The notes under the pieces were generated by a model that was given only the letters and a program-made list of their open reading frames with translations, was not told the DNA's origin and did not search any database. Below, one piece after another: positions 28,597-37,365 of a stretch of DNA of 64,000 bases. The number at the start of each line of letters is the position of its first letter. Position 1 is the stretch's first letter. The position numbers and the translations under genes were made by a program. This DNA comes from Fimenecus sp045545735 (lineage in GTDB: Bacteria > Bacillota > Clostridia > Oscillospirales > Acutalibacteraceae): positions 1 to 64,000 of the forward strand of contig JAZQBM010000007.1 in NCBI GenBank assembly GCA_045545735.1, read 5' to 3'.

Positions 28597-28838
28597 TAGT
28601 TTACCTCGTAAACAACTCTGTCAAATTCAACAGTATCGCCTGCACGGATTTTTTTACCGCGTGCCGTACAAATTTCCCCGTTTACTTTAACTTCACTTTC
28701 TTGAATCACAATTTTAGCGTGTCCGCCAGTCATGACTGCATTAACAAGTTTTAAAAGTGAATCAAGTCTTATAAAATCACTGTCAATATTAACTTGACGA
28801 TGTTCTTTTTTAGCAATATGTGCAGTAATTTTTTTCAT
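28596..28838 (-). CDS. S4-domain RNA-binding protein (YaaA type)
   Basis: An 80-residue protein made of a single S4 RNA-binding domain: FIRLDSLLKLVNAVMTGGHA followed by VKVNGEICTARGKKIRAGD. It corresponds by position (between dnaN and recF) and sequence to B. subtilis YaaA/RlbA-like proteins, linked to ribosome assembly. The first 20 residues are a little longer than usual. Ends one base before the next stop/start junction on each side, so it is fully embedded in the dnaN-recF operon. Confidence 0.88.
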   Translation of the reverse strand: MKKITAHIAKKEHRQVNIDSDFIRLDSLLKLVNAVMTGGHAKIVIQESEVKVNGEICTARGKKIRAGDTVEFDRVVYEVN

Positions 28839-28839
28839 T

Positions 28840-29961
28840 TTAGTTCATCCTTACAGGAAGTACCATAAATAAGAAGTTTCTCTCATAAATAAGTGAGCCG
28901 TCATCTTCAGGTACAATAATAATTGGTGAAGTTGCACCATTAAGTCTTAAAGTAATTTCATCAATATCACAAACTTTAAGTGCATCAAGTAAATATTTAT
29001 TATTAAAACCGATTTCTACTCTTTCACCCTGAATATCAGCAAGAATTCTGTCGTTTGCAGTACCAAGAGCAGTTGTACTTGAAATTTTAATTGATTCAGA
29101 ATCAAAAATACATCTTACAAAACTCTTAATTCTTTCAGTAATAATAAGAGAAGTTCTTTCAATACCACTAATAAATTTTCTTGTATTTACTTTAACTTCT
29201 GTTTTTGCAGTTGTTGGAATTGCACTCTTATAACTTAAAAATTCACCCTCAAGAAGACGTGAAACAATTACGTATTTTCCACATTCAAACATAATATGAC
29301 GAGATGCAACAACCATTGCTACTGTATCTTCACCATCACCAGCAAGTTTTACAACTTCATTAAGAGTTTTCTTTGGAATAATAAAGATTTTTTCATCGCC
29401 TTCATAATCAATCTTTTCATTTCTGATAGCAAGTTTATAACCGTCAACTGCAACAAGACGAATATTACCTTTTACTACTTCAAAACGTACACCTGTATGT
29501 ACCATCTTTGCACCGTTTTCTGCAGTAGCAAAAATAGTTTTTCTAACCATATCTTTTAATGTTTCACCGTTAATAACAATTGGGAAACCACCTGAAACAG
29601 ATGGAAGTTCAGGATAATCAGCCTCTGAAAAACCTGTAATTGAAAATTCGGAGTCACCACTCTTGATTTTGCAGATAAGTCTTTCATCACTTTCAATTGA
29701 TACAAGTTCATCAGGAACATTTCTTAAAATATCGCAAAGAATTTTTGCATTAAGAATAATACTACCTGTTTGTTCAACTCTACCTTCAACAGCAGTAATG
29801 ATGCCCATTTCAAGGTCATAACCTGTAAGCATAATTCTGTCATTTTCAGCTTTTATTAAAATACCCTCAATTGTAGGAAGATTTGTTGATTTTGTAGATG
29901 TTGCTCTTTGAACATTCATACAAGCTTCACTAAGAATTTGTGATGAACATATAAATTTCAT
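28840..29961 (-). CDS. dnaN: DNA polymerase III beta subunit (sliding clamp)
   Basis: The ring-shaped processivity factor of the replicative polymerase; 373 residues in three similar domains. Visible family features: MKFICSSQILSEACMNVQRA, the IEGILIKAENDRIMLTGYDL strand, and the C-terminus ending FLFMVLPVRMN (family LIMPMRL-like). Separated from dnaA by 223 bp that contain candidate origin sequences. Confidence 0.97.
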   Translation of the reverse strand: MKFICSSQILSEACMNVQRATSTKSTNLPTIEGILIKAENDRIMLTGYDLEMGIITAVEGRVEQTGSIILNAKILCDILRNVPDELVSIESDERLICKIKSGDSEFSITGFSEADYPELPSVSGGFPIVINGETLKDMVRKTIFATAENGAKMVHTGVRFEVVKGNIRLVAVDGYKLAIRNEKIDYEGDEKIFIIPKKTLNEVVKLAGDGEDTVAMVVASRHIMFECGKYVIVSRLLEGEFLSYKSAIPTTAKTEVKVNTRKFISGIERTSLIITERIKSFVRCIFDSESIKISSTTALGTANDRILADIQGERVEIGFNNKYLLDALKVCDIDEITLRLNGATSPIIIVPEDDGSLIYERNFLFMVLPVRMN

Positions 29962-30019
29962 AAATCATTCTCCTTTTTAGAAATAAAAAATAATAAAGTA
30001 TAGTATTAGTAGTAGAGGC

Positions 30020-30071
30020 GGTTTAAACTGTCGAAAACTCATTTTTTATGTTATTTATCAACGTTTAAACC
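30020..30071. repeat. Inverted repeat in the dnaA-dnaN gap
   Basis: GGTTTAAAC at 30020-30028 and its reverse complement GTTTAAACC at 30063-30071, 34 bp apart. Between them lies TTATCAACG (30055-30063), a two-mismatch DnaA-box-like sequence. Each arm contains the palindrome GTTTAAAC. It may be an origin or regulatory site. Confidence 0.5.
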
Positions 30072-30184
30072 CTATTTTTTATGTTTGAAAAATCTTTGAT
30101 ACAAAGTTTATATAAATGATAAAAATTAACTTGTCTAAAACTTAATTGTTCAAAAGTCAAAAACTGTTGAAATCTTAGTTATTT

Positions 30185-31501
30185 TTAATCATTTATATTT
30201 TTAATTATTTCATTGATAAGATTTTTATATTTTGAGTCAGAAGACATTTTTTGCTGGACATTTTTAAGAGAACTGTTAACAGTTGAATGATTTCTGCCGA
30301 ATACCTTACCAACTTCGTCTTGTGAAAGACCTGTAATTTCTCTAATTATGTACATTGCAGCTTGTCTTGCACTGTTAATATTGGCATCACGACGCTCACT
30401 TTTGATTTGTTCAGGAGTAACACCAAATGTAAATGAAACTTTTTCAATTATGTTTTCAATTACAACGCTTACAGGCTGACTTGTTATAAGAATATCTTTT
30501 AAAATATCTTTAGCAATTTCAACTGTTGGTGTAACATTGTTAAATGAACAGTAAGCATAAATATTTTTAACAGCAGAACCCATTTGACGAACGTTACTCT
30601 TAATATTTTCAGCTATAAATGAGCAAACATCATCAGGTAATTCAAATCTTAAATAATTTGCCTTATCTTTTATGATTGCAAGTCTTGTTTCAAAATCAGG
30701 TGGCTGAATGTCACAAAGAAGACCACTTTCAAATCTTGTTTTAAGTCTGTCTTCAATTTTAGGTATTGCACTTGGTGGTTTATCAGATGTAAGAACAATT
30801 TGTTTTCCTGCCTTGATTAATGTATCAAAAGTGTGGAAAATTTCTTCTTCAGTCTGAGTTTTTCCTGCAATAAATTGAATATCATCAATAAGAAGTGCAT
30901 CACAGGTTCTATATTTTTGATGTAAATCGTGAGTTGTTTTTGTCTGTAATGCAAAATACAAATCATTTGTTAGATTTTCACTTGTTGTATACACAATGTT
31001 TGCATCAGGATTATTACTTTTAAGTTTTTCAATAATTGCATTAAGAAGATGGGTTTTACCAAGTCCGGAATTACCATAAATAAAAAGCGGATTAAATACT
31101 GAACCCGGAGTTTCAGCAACTCGCATTGATGCCGTATAAGCAAATTTATTTGACGGACCTACAACGAAGTTATTAAATGTAAGTTTTGCATTTTCAAGAC
31201 CTGTTGAAGAAGAACTGCTGTTTTTTTCATTTTTTTCAATATTTTCTTTTGGAACATTTTCAAAAGGAATAAGTTCAAGTTCAACATTAAAGCCCATAAC
31301 ATTATAAAATGCATCTTCAATAAGACTTTTGTATTTTGTCATTATCAAATCAATTTTAAAACCGGGAGCAGAAATAATAACGCGTTCTGCTTCAATTTTA
31401 ATGAGTTGTAAAGGCTCAATCCACATATTGAACGCAATAGAATTCATATTTTCTCGGCAATAATTTAAAACTGCTTCCCAAAATTCATTATAAGAATTCA
31501 A
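30185..31501 (-). CDS. dnaA: Chromosomal replication initiator DnaA
   Basis: Binds oriC and opens the duplex. 438 residues: domain I (1-80), a Ser/Asn linker (83-103), AAA+ domain with Walker A GNSGLGKT (143-150), Walker B LLIDDIQFI, and the C-terminal DNA-binding domain with GRNHSTVNSSLKNVQ. The start is TTG with AAGGA 8 nt upstream; the next in-frame ATG would cut into domain I. It heads the minus-strand origin operon and is divergent from rpmH. Confidence 0.97.
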   Translation of the reverse strand: MNSYNEFWEAVLNYCRENMNSIAFNMWIEPLQLIKIEAERVIISAPGFKIDLIMTKYKSLIEDAFYNVMGFNVELELIPFENVPKENIEKNEKNSSSSSTGLENAKLTFNNFVVGPSNKFAYTASMRVAETPGSVFNPLFIYGNSGLGKTHLLNAIIEKLKSNNPDANIVYTTSENLTNDLYFALQTKTTHDLHQKYRTCDALLIDDIQFIAGKTQTEEEIFHTFDTLIKAGKQIVLTSDKPPSAIPKIEDRLKTRFESGLLCDIQPPDFETRLAIIKDKANYLRFELPDDVCSFIAENIKSNVRQMGSAVKNIYAYCSFNNVTPTVEIAKDILKDILITSQPVSVVIENIIEKVSFTFGVTPEQIKSERRDANINSARQAAMYIIREITGLSQDEVGKVFGRNHSTVNSSLKNVQQKMSSDSKYKNLINEIIKNIND

Positions 31502-31838
31502 ATTTCTCTTCCTTTCATAAAAAATTATGTAAAATACGCTAATTTCAATAAAAACCGCTTTATTTTGCGTTTTATGTATTTATGCGTGTAGTACGCCACT
31601 TTCATACATAATCAATTTTAGCACACTTTTTCAAGGATTTCAATGTATTTTAAATGAAAAAATAAATAAATATATAATTTATATATTATATATAATAGTG
31701 CAATTTTTCAAAAATAAAAAATTAAAAAAATATTTTTAATAAACTTTTTTCGACATAATCCACAATATATTGTTGAAAACTTTTAAAAATAAATAAATTA
31801 ATCGTATATGTTGAAAAAAACATTAAAAATTTTTAAGA
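31502..31838. other. Probable oriC region (dnaA-rpmH gap)
   Basis: No gene. The gap between divergent dnaA and rpmH is very A+T rich, most strongly at about 31650-31745 where runs of A, T and alternating TATA would melt easily. TAATCCACA at 31756-31764 differs at one base from the consensus DnaA box TTATCCACA; TGTTGAAAA occurs twice downstream (about 31770 and 31810). Gene orientation switches here, in line with divergent replication. Box number is low, so the origin may be split with the dnaA-dnaN gap, as in B. subtilis. Confidence 0.6.
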
Positions 31839-31867
31839 TTGACAATTTGACATAAATTTTATATAAT
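31839..31867 (+). promoter_or_regulatory. Consensus promoter for rpmH
   Basis: Exact TTGACA (31839-31844), 17-bp spacer, exact TATAAT (31862-31867), 57 bp before the start codon. The only promoter in the window that matches both hexamers perfectly. Confidence 0.9.
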
Positions 31868-31924
31868 GTCTTTCCGCAGATATTTTTACAATGTGTGACT
31901 AAATAATGAAACGGAGGAGTAAAA

Positions 31925-32059
31925 ATGAAGAGAACTTATCAGCCAAAAAAGCGTCATCGTAAGATGGAGCACGGCTTCCGTAAGAGAATGTCTGACAGAA
32001 ACGGCAGAAAGGTACTTGCCCGCAGAAGAGCTAAGGGCAGAAAGCAGTTGACATACTAA
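31925..32059 (+). CDS. rpmH: 50S ribosomal protein L34
   Basis: A 44-residue, strongly basic protein starting MKRTYQPKKRHRKMEHGF and ending RRRAKGRKQLTY, the standard L34 sequence. It binds 23S rRNA in the large subunit. GGAGGAG lies 6 nt upstream of the ATG and an exact consensus promoter precedes it. First gene of the conserved rpmH-rnpA-yidD-yidC-jag series. Confidence 0.97.
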   Translation: MKRTYQPKKRHRKMEHGFRKRMSDRNGRKVLARRRAKGRKQLTY

Positions 32060-32081
32060 TTTTGTCAATTGGGTAAAAAAT

Positions 32082-32432
32082 TTGAAACGGACAGTAACAA
32101 TTAAAAGTAACTGTGATTTCCGTAGAATTTACGGCAAAGGAAAATCATTTCAGGCTCCTGCACTGGTTTCTTATGTATTGAAAAACCGTGCGGGAATTTG
32201 TCGTGTAGGAATAACTACTTCAAAAAAGATTGGTAACGCAGTAGAACGTAACCGTGCAAGGCGAGTTATTCGTGTAGCTTACAGCAATCTTGAAAGTAAA
32301 ATTCAAGGAAATTATGATATTATTTTTGTAGCAAGGTCGAAAACAAAGTATATTAAAAGTACAGATTTGACTTCAGTTATGCTTTCTCAATTAAGACAAG
32401 CAGGGGTTATAGATGAAACAACTGATAATTAA
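32082..32432 (+). CDS. rnpA: Ribonuclease P protein component
   Basis: Protein cofactor for RNase P RNA in tRNA 5' maturation. 116 residues; the RNR motif region NAVERNRARRVIR and the N-terminal TIKSNCDFRRIYGKGKSF are diagnostic. The start is a TTG at 32082; the ribosome site is weak (GGG about 9 nt upstream), and translation may depend on rpmH 22 nt before. It overlaps yidD by 20 bp. Confidence 0.95.
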   Translation: MKRTVTIKSNCDFRRIYGKGKSFQAPALVSYVLKNRAGICRVGITTSKKIGNAVERNRARRVIRVAYSNLESKIQGNYDIIFVARSKTKYIKSTDLTSVMLSQLRQAGVIDETTDN

Positions 32433-32640
32433 ATTAATCAGATTTTATCAAAGAAAAATTTCCCCACTTTTTCCTGCACGCTGTCGTTTTTACCCTACCT
32501 GCTCTCAATATGCCGTTGAGGCAGTTGAGAGATTTGGAGTTTTTAAAGGCTCCTTGCTTGCTTTGTCAAGACTGTTACGGTGTAACATTCTTTTTCCGGG
32601 CGGTTATGACCCTGTTCCCGAGAAAAAACAAAAAAAATGA
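32413..32640 (+). CDS. yidD: Membrane protein insertion efficiency factor YidD
   Basis: A 75-residue protein with the family core FYQRKISPLFPARCRFYPTC and the C-terminal GGYDPVP. YidD assists membrane protein insertion by YidC. The basic N-terminus (KLIRFYQRK) is the membrane-associated part. Overlap with rnpA and closeness to yidC (24 nt) indicate one transcript. Confidence 0.95.
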   Translation: MKQLIIKLIRFYQRKISPLFPARCRFYPTCSQYAVEAVERFGVFKGSLLALSRLLRCNILFPGGYDPVPEKKQKK

Positions 32641-32664
32641 GTCCCTTAAAATCTGGAGGACAAT

Positions 32665-33627
32665 ATGTTTGATTTTATTAGAGAAATATTTTCAATCCCA
32701 TTTGGTTATCTCATAGGATTTTTCTATGAAATTAGTGATAACTACATTTTTTCCTTGTTGCTAATGACAATTTGCGTTAAGCTTATATTACTTCCGTCCT
32801 CGATAAAGCAACAAAAGGGTATGGTTAAGACCCAGAGAATGCAACCAAAAATCAAAAGAATTAGAGAAAAGTATGCAGGCAACCAACAGAAGATGAATGA
32901 AGCTATGAATGAGCTTTATGCAAAAGAAGGTTATTCATCAATGACTGGTGGTTGTTCAGGTCTTCTTATTCAGTTTCCTATTATGATGGGTGTTTACTTT
33001 GTAAACTATAAGATTCTTGACTACGTTCTTAAAATTCCGGAAGAATCACTTAATTTGATTAAAGATGCAGTACGTGCATTACCTGAAGATGTAATAGGAA
33101 AAGTGTCAAATCTCGAATATCAGATTGAATTACTTGCAATTCAGCATTTTGATAAACTTGATTTGTCAGGAGTTCCTGTAGAAGTTATCAATAAAATTAA
33201 TGTTTTTATTGATAATTTTAATCTTTTTGGTGTTGACCTTTCAAGAACTCCAACAACAGATATGGGTTGGGATTTATTATGGCTTATTCCAATTCTTACA
33301 GGTGTAACATCACTTATGATGGGTATTTATACTTGGTTAAGACAGAAAAAGACAAATCCTGAAATGGCAAAAAATCCTTCAATGGGTTGTATGTCACTTA
33401 TGACACCTGCAATGAGCATCTATTTCTCATTCTTGTTCCCTGCAAGCGTTGGTGTTTATATCATTATGTCAAGCTTGCTTTCATTCATTCAGATGATTAT
33501 TACAAACAAAATTTACTCACCTAAAAAGGTGCTTGCTAAAACAATGGTTGACGAAACAATTAACCGCAGAGCAAGAGAAAAAATATTTAAAAATGTTGCA
33601 GAAACATTGAACGAAGACGACAACTGA
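32665..33627 (+). CDS. yidC: Membrane protein insertase YidC/SpoIIIJ
   Basis: Inserts and folds membrane proteins with or without SecYEG. 320 residues with a first helix near the N-terminus (no lipobox), a cytoplasmic coiled-coil hairpin (KTQRMQPKIKRIREKYAGNQ), the GGCSGLLIQFPIMMGVYF helix, an unusually long extracellular loop between the second and third core helices, and MTPAMSIYFSFLFPASVGVY near the end. GGAGG precedes the ATG. Its neighbours yidD and jag are functional partners. Confidence 0.95.
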   Translation: MFDFIREIFSIPFGYLIGFFYEISDNYIFSLLLMTICVKLILLPSSIKQQKGMVKTQRMQPKIKRIREKYAGNQQKMNEAMNELYAKEGYSSMTGGCSGLLIQFPIMMGVYFVNYKILDYVLKIPEESLNLIKDAVRALPEDVIGKVSNLEYQIELLAIQHFDKLDLSGVPVEVINKINVFIDNFNLFGVDLSRTPTTDMGWDLLWLIPILTGVTSLMMGIYTWLRQKKTNPEMAKNPSMGCMSLMTPAMSIYFSFLFPASVGVYIIMSSLLSFIQMIITNKIYSPKKVLAKTMVDETINRRAREKIFKNVAETLNEDDN

Positions 33628-33637
33628 GGTGTAAATA

Positions 33638-34600
33638 ATGATTAAAGAAGCAATCGGAACCGGTAATACGGTTGACGAGGCAAAAGCCGCTGCTATGCTT
33701 GAACTTGGTATCAGCGACTTTGATGATTTTAATGTAGAAGTTTTACAGACACCTACAAAGAAGATTCTTGGTCTTTTCGGCGGTAATCCTGCAAAAGTTA
33801 AGGTTACAACAGAAGTTGCAGACCCAAAACCTGAAAAGAAACAGAATAAAAACAACAATAAGAAAAACGATAAAAAGCCTGCAAAAAAGGTTGAAAATAA
33901 AAAAGAAGAAAAGGTAGAAGCACCAAAGACTGAACCAAAAGTGCAAACTCCGGAACTTCCTTTAAATGAAACAAATCTTTATAAAGAAACTGCAGATTAT
34001 ATCAAGTCTATTGTTATGGGACTTGGTATGAGTGAATGTGAAATCAAAGAAATGTCTAATGAAGAAGAAATTTACTTTGAACTTGACTGCGGTGACGATT
34101 ATGGCATTATTATCGGTAAACGTGGCGAAACTCTTGATGCTATTCAGTACCTTGCACGAATGATGGCAAACAAGGGTAACCAGAGTTATAAGAGAGTTGC
34201 AATTAACGTTGGCAATTATCGTGCAAAACGTGAAGAAACTCTTAGAATTCTCGCAAGAAAAACTGCACAAAAAGCAGTTCGCCAAGGCAGAAATATTTCA
34301 CTTGAGCCAATGAATCCTTATGAGAGAAGAATTATCCATACAGCCGTTCAGGATGTAGAGGGTGCAACATCTCATTCAGTAGGTTCAGACCTTGACAGAC
34401 GCGTTGTTATTTCTCCAGTTGAAGGCGGAAGAAACAGCGGAAACCGTGGTAGAAATAATAGAAATGGTGGCAGACGTGAGAGAAAAGAAGCATACAAGCC
34501 AGAAATTTCTCCGGATAGAGCACCAAAAAGCGATATTGACGGAACAGCACTTTACGGTAAAGTAGAAATCCGTTCAACTGCTTCAACTACAGAAGAATAA
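33638..34600 (+). CDS. jag: RNA-binding protein Jag/KhpB
   Basis: 320 residues: N-terminal Jag domain (1-56, with KKILGLFGGNPAKVKV), a long Lys/Glu/Asn linker (62-105), a KH domain with IIGKRGETLDAIQYL (158-172), an R3H domain (NPYERRIIHTAVQDVEG and following), then an Arg/Gly/Asn-rich tail (263-282). Jag proteins bind RNA, often with KhpA, and affect cell division and wall synthesis in streptococci. The RGG-like tail adds another potential RNA-binding element. Ten nt after yidC. Confidence 0.93.
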   Translation: MIKEAIGTGNTVDEAKAAAMLELGISDFDDFNVEVLQTPTKKILGLFGGNPAKVKVTTEVADPKPEKKQNKNNNKKNDKKPAKKVENKKEEKVEAPKTEPKVQTPELPLNETNLYKETADYIKSIVMGLGMSECEIKEMSNEEEIYFELDCGDDYGIIIGKRGETLDAIQYLARMMANKGNQSYKRVAINVGNYRAKREETLRILARKTAQKAVRQGRNISLEPMNPYERRIIHTAVQDVEGATSHSVGSDLDRRVVISPVEGGRNSGNRGRNNRNGGRRERKEAYKPEISPDRAPKSDIDGTALYGKVEIRSTASTTEE

Positions 34601-34604
34601 GAAT

Positions 34605-34642
34605 AATCGGCGGTGGTAGGAATACTTATCGCCGATTTTTTT
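34605..34642 (+). terminator. Intrinsic terminator between jag and mnmG
   Basis: Stem AATCGGCG (34605-34612) with CGCCGATT (34630-34637), followed by a T tract to 34642. It separates the rpmH-jag unit from mnmG and overlaps the region where a longer mnmG frame would begin. Confidence 0.8.
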
Positions 34643-34657
34643 CAAGGAATTGATATT

Positions 34658-36529
34658 ATGGAATACTTCGCAAAAGAATATGATATAGCAGTAATCGGTG
34701 CCGGTCATGCAGGAATTGAGGCGGCACTTGCATCTGCACGTCTTGGTGCATCAACAGTTATATTCACAATCAATATGGACTGGGTAGGCAATCTGCCTTG
34801 TAATCCATCTATTGGCGGCACTTCAAAAGGACATCTTGTTCGTGAAATTGATGCTCTCGGCGGAGAAATGGGTAAGGCTGCCGATAAAAATTCCATACAG
34901 ACAAGAATGTTAAATCGAGGAAAAGGTCCTGCGGTACATTCTTTGCGTGCACAAATTGACCGTCGCGATTATTCCAAATATATGAAACACACTCTTGAAA
35001 AACAAGAAAACCTTGATATGAAACAGGCAGAAATTGTTGATTTGTATAAGAAAGACGATGTTTTCTACCTTAAAACAAATCTTGAGGCAATTTACACCGC
35101 AAAGGCAGTAATTATTGCAACGGGTACATTTCTTGGTGGCAGAATTTATATTGGTGATGTTTCATTTGAAAGCGGTCCTGATGGTATGTTTCCCGCAACA
35201 AGACTTTCTCAAGCACTTTATAAAATGGAAATTCCGCTTCGTAGATTTAAAACGGGTACTCCGTCACGAGTTAATAGACGTAGTGTTGATTTTACAGAAC
35301 TTGAAGTACAAGAGGGTGACGAACAGATTGTGCCATTCTCTTATGAAACAGAAGTTTTGCCCGAAAATAAAGAAGTATGTCATATTACATATACAAATGA
35401 AGAAACAAAGCGTATTATTCTTGAAAACATTCACCGCTCTCCCCTTTACTCAGGCAAAATTGAGGGTGTAGGCCCAAGATATTGCCCAAGTATTGAAGAT
35501 AAAATTGTACGCTTCGAAGAAAAAGAGCGTCATCAGTTATTTATTGAGCCTTGCGGACTTGATACAGAAGAATTATATTTGCAAGGTATGTCTTCTTCCC
35601 TTCCCGAAGATGTGCAACTTAAATTTTTGCGTAGCATTAAAGGTCTTGAAAATGTTGAGGTTATGAGAACGGCATACGCTATTGAATATGATTGCGTTGA
35701 CCCGTTGGCATTAAAGGCATCACTTGAATTTAATGATATTGACGGACTATTCGGTGCAGGTCAGTTTAACGGCTCATCAGGTTATGAAGAAGCTGCAGCA
35801 CAAGGACTTATTGCAGGTATTAATGCGGTACGTAAAATTCAAGGAAAAGAACCTTTTATTCTTGACCGTGCAAGTTCATATATCGGTACACTTATTGATG
35901 ACCTTGTTACAAAGGGTTGTTCCGACCCGTACAGAATGATGACATCACGTAGCGAATACAGACTTTTACTCCGCCAAGACAATGCTGACATTCGTCTTAC
36001 TGATTACGGTTATGAAATCGGACTTATATCAGAAGAAAGATATGCTAAATTTAAAAATAAACTTGAACTTATAAAGCAAGAGCGTGAGCGAGTAGAAAGC
36101 GTTACTATTGCCCCCTCCCCAGAAATCAATGAGGTGCTTGTTTCACGTGAAACAGCCCCAATGAAAACGGGTATAAGACTTGCTGAACTTATTAAGCGTC
36201 CACAACTTGATTATGAATGCTTGACACCATTCGACAAAACACGACCTAATTTGCCTGCAGAAGTTTTTGAACAAGTTGAAATCGACTTAAAATATGAAGG
36301 TTATATCAAACGTCAGCAAGCAAAAGTTGATGAAATGAGAAGACTTGAAGTCAAGAAAATTCCTGCAGATATTGATTATGATGATGTTTATTCACTTCGT
36401 CTTGAAGCAAGAGAAAAACTTAAAAAAGTGCGTCCAGAAAGTGTAGGACAAGCGTCGAGAATTAGCGGTGTTTCTCCGTCAGATATTTCAGTATTATTAA
36501 TCCATTTAAGTAAAAACGAAAGAAAATAA
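34658..36529 (+). CDS. mnmG: tRNA uridine-5-carboxymethylaminomethyl modification enzyme MnmG
   Basis: FAD-dependent partner of MnmE in wobble U34 modification. 623 residues: N-terminal FAD site DIAVIGAGHAGIEAALASAR, the NPSIGGTSKGHLVREIDALGG segment, the RFKTGTPSR region, and the C-terminal tRNA-binding domain ending in a YDDVYSLRLEAREKLKKVRP stretch. The start at ATG 34658 follows AAGGA; a GTG at 34613 lies inside the terminator hairpin. The gene contains a perfect parS palindrome at 36139-36154. Confidence 0.97.
   Translation: MEYFAKEYDIAVIGAGHAGIEAALASARLGASTVIFTINMDWVGNLPCNPSIGGTSKGHLVREIDALGGEMGKAADKNSIQTRMLNRGKGPAVHSLRAQIDRRDYSKYMKHTLEKQENLDMKQAEIVDLYKKDDVFYLKTNLEAIYTAKAVIIATGTFLGGRIYIGDVSFESGPDGMFPATRLSQALYKMEIPLRRFKTGTPSRVNRRSVDFTELEVQEGDEQIVPFSYETEVLPENKEVCHITYTNEETKRIILENIHRSPLYSGKIEGVGPRYCPSIEDKIVRFEEKERHQLFIEPCGLDTEELYLQGMSSSLPEDVQLKFLRSIKGLENVEVMRTAYAIEYDCVDPLALKASLEFNDIDGLFGAGQFNGSSGYEEAAAQGLIAGINAVRKIQGKEPFILDRASSYIGTLIDDLVTKGCSDPYRMMTSRSEYRLLLRQDNADIRLTDYGYEIGLISEERYAKFKNKLELIKQERERVESVTIAPSPEINEVLVSRETAPMKTGIRLAELIKRPQLDYECLTPFDKTRPNLPAEVFEQVEIDLKYEGYIKRQQAKVDEMRRLEVKKIPADIDYDDVYSLRLEAREKLKKVRPESVGQASRISGVSPSDISVLLIHLSKNERK
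36139..36154. other. parS site inside mnmG
   Basis: Exact 16-bp palindrome TGTTTCACGTGAAACA, the ParB/Spo0J centromere sequence. It encodes Val-Ser-Arg-Glu-Thr in mnmG, so the site is kept within coding sequence. About 4.5 kb from the likely origin. Confidence 0.95.
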
Positions 36530-36539
36530 AGGATTTACT

Positions 36540-37253
36540 ATGTTAAATAAAGATTTATTCTATTCAACAATTGAAAAATTCAATGTGTCTGTTGACGACA
36601 ATGCGTTTCAGCGTCTTGATAAATTTGCAGAAATGCTTATTGAAACTAATAAAAGTTTTAATCTTACTGCAATTAAAGAGCCTGACGATGTTACTGTAAA
36701 ACATTTTGCCGATTGCCTTGCTATTTTCAAATATGTAGATATTCCCGAAAATGCAAAAATTATTGATGTTGGCACAGGGGCAGGATTTCCCGGTCTTGTG
36801 TTAAAACTTGCAAGACCTGATATTCAAATGACTTTTCTTGACAGTACAAAGAAAAAACTTGGCTTTATTGAAAGCGTTTTAAACGAATGCGGTGTGCAAG
36901 GCGAAACACTTCATATGAGAGCGGAAGAAGCGGCACAACTTTCAAAATACCGTGAGCAGTTTGATTTTGCAACTGCAAGAGCTGTTGCGGCACTCCCCGT
37001 CTTGTCTGAATATTGTTTACCATTCGTAAAACAAGGTGGTACGTTTATTTCAATGAAATCTGCCGAAAGTAATGAAGAAATGAATGAGGCTAAAATGGCA
37101 ATTGGAATACTTGGCGGAAAAATCCAAGAGAATATTGTGTTCGATTTAGTCGAAAATATGCCCCGCAGAATAATTCTTATTAAAAAGAATTCGCAAACTC
37201 CGACAAAATACCCTCGTCCATCTGCCCAAATCGCTAAAAAACCATTAAAATAA
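36540..37253 (+). CDS. rsmG: 16S rRNA (guanine-527-N7) methyltransferase RsmG
   Basis: Methylates G527 of 16S rRNA using S-adenosylmethionine. 237 residues, with the FNLTAIKEPDDVTVKHFADC region, the SAM-binding DVGTGAGFPGLVLKLARP and the TARAVAALPVLSEYCLP segment. Follows mnmG by 10 nt in the gidA-gidB order. The C-terminus is a short basic tail. Confidence 0.96.
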   Translation: MLNKDLFYSTIEKFNVSVDDNAFQRLDKFAEMLIETNKSFNLTAIKEPDDVTVKHFADCLAIFKYVDIPENAKIIDVGTGAGFPGLVLKLARPDIQMTFLDSTKKKLGFIESVLNECGVQGETLHMRAEEAAQLSKYREQFDFATARAVAALPVLSEYCLPFVKQGGTFISMKSAESNEEMNEAKMAIGILGGKIQENIVFDLVENMPRRIILIKKNSQTPTKYPRPSAQIAKKPLK

Positions 37254-37318
37254 AGGCGAAAACCGTTGATATAGAGCCAATTCTGACAAACGGATTTTCT
37301 TTACAAACAGACCTTCGT

Positions 37319-37349
37319 AGTGCTAAACTTGTAAACAAGGACAAGCACT
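37319..37349 (+). promoter_or_regulatory. Hairpin just upstream of the noc ribosome-binding site
   Basis: AGTGCT (37319-37324) pairs with AGCACT (37344-37349), with an inner CTTG/CAAG stem and a TAAA loop. The Shine-Dalgarno GGAGG starts 3 nt later (37352). There is no T tract, so it is not a normal terminator; it may set noc translation. Confidence 0.45.
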
Positions 37350-37365
37350 GCGGAGGTTATTTTTT

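Noticed and set aside
34613..34657. N-terminal extension of mnmG from a GTG at 34613.
   Set aside because: This segment forms the jag terminator hairpin and lacks a ribosome site; the family start is at 34658.
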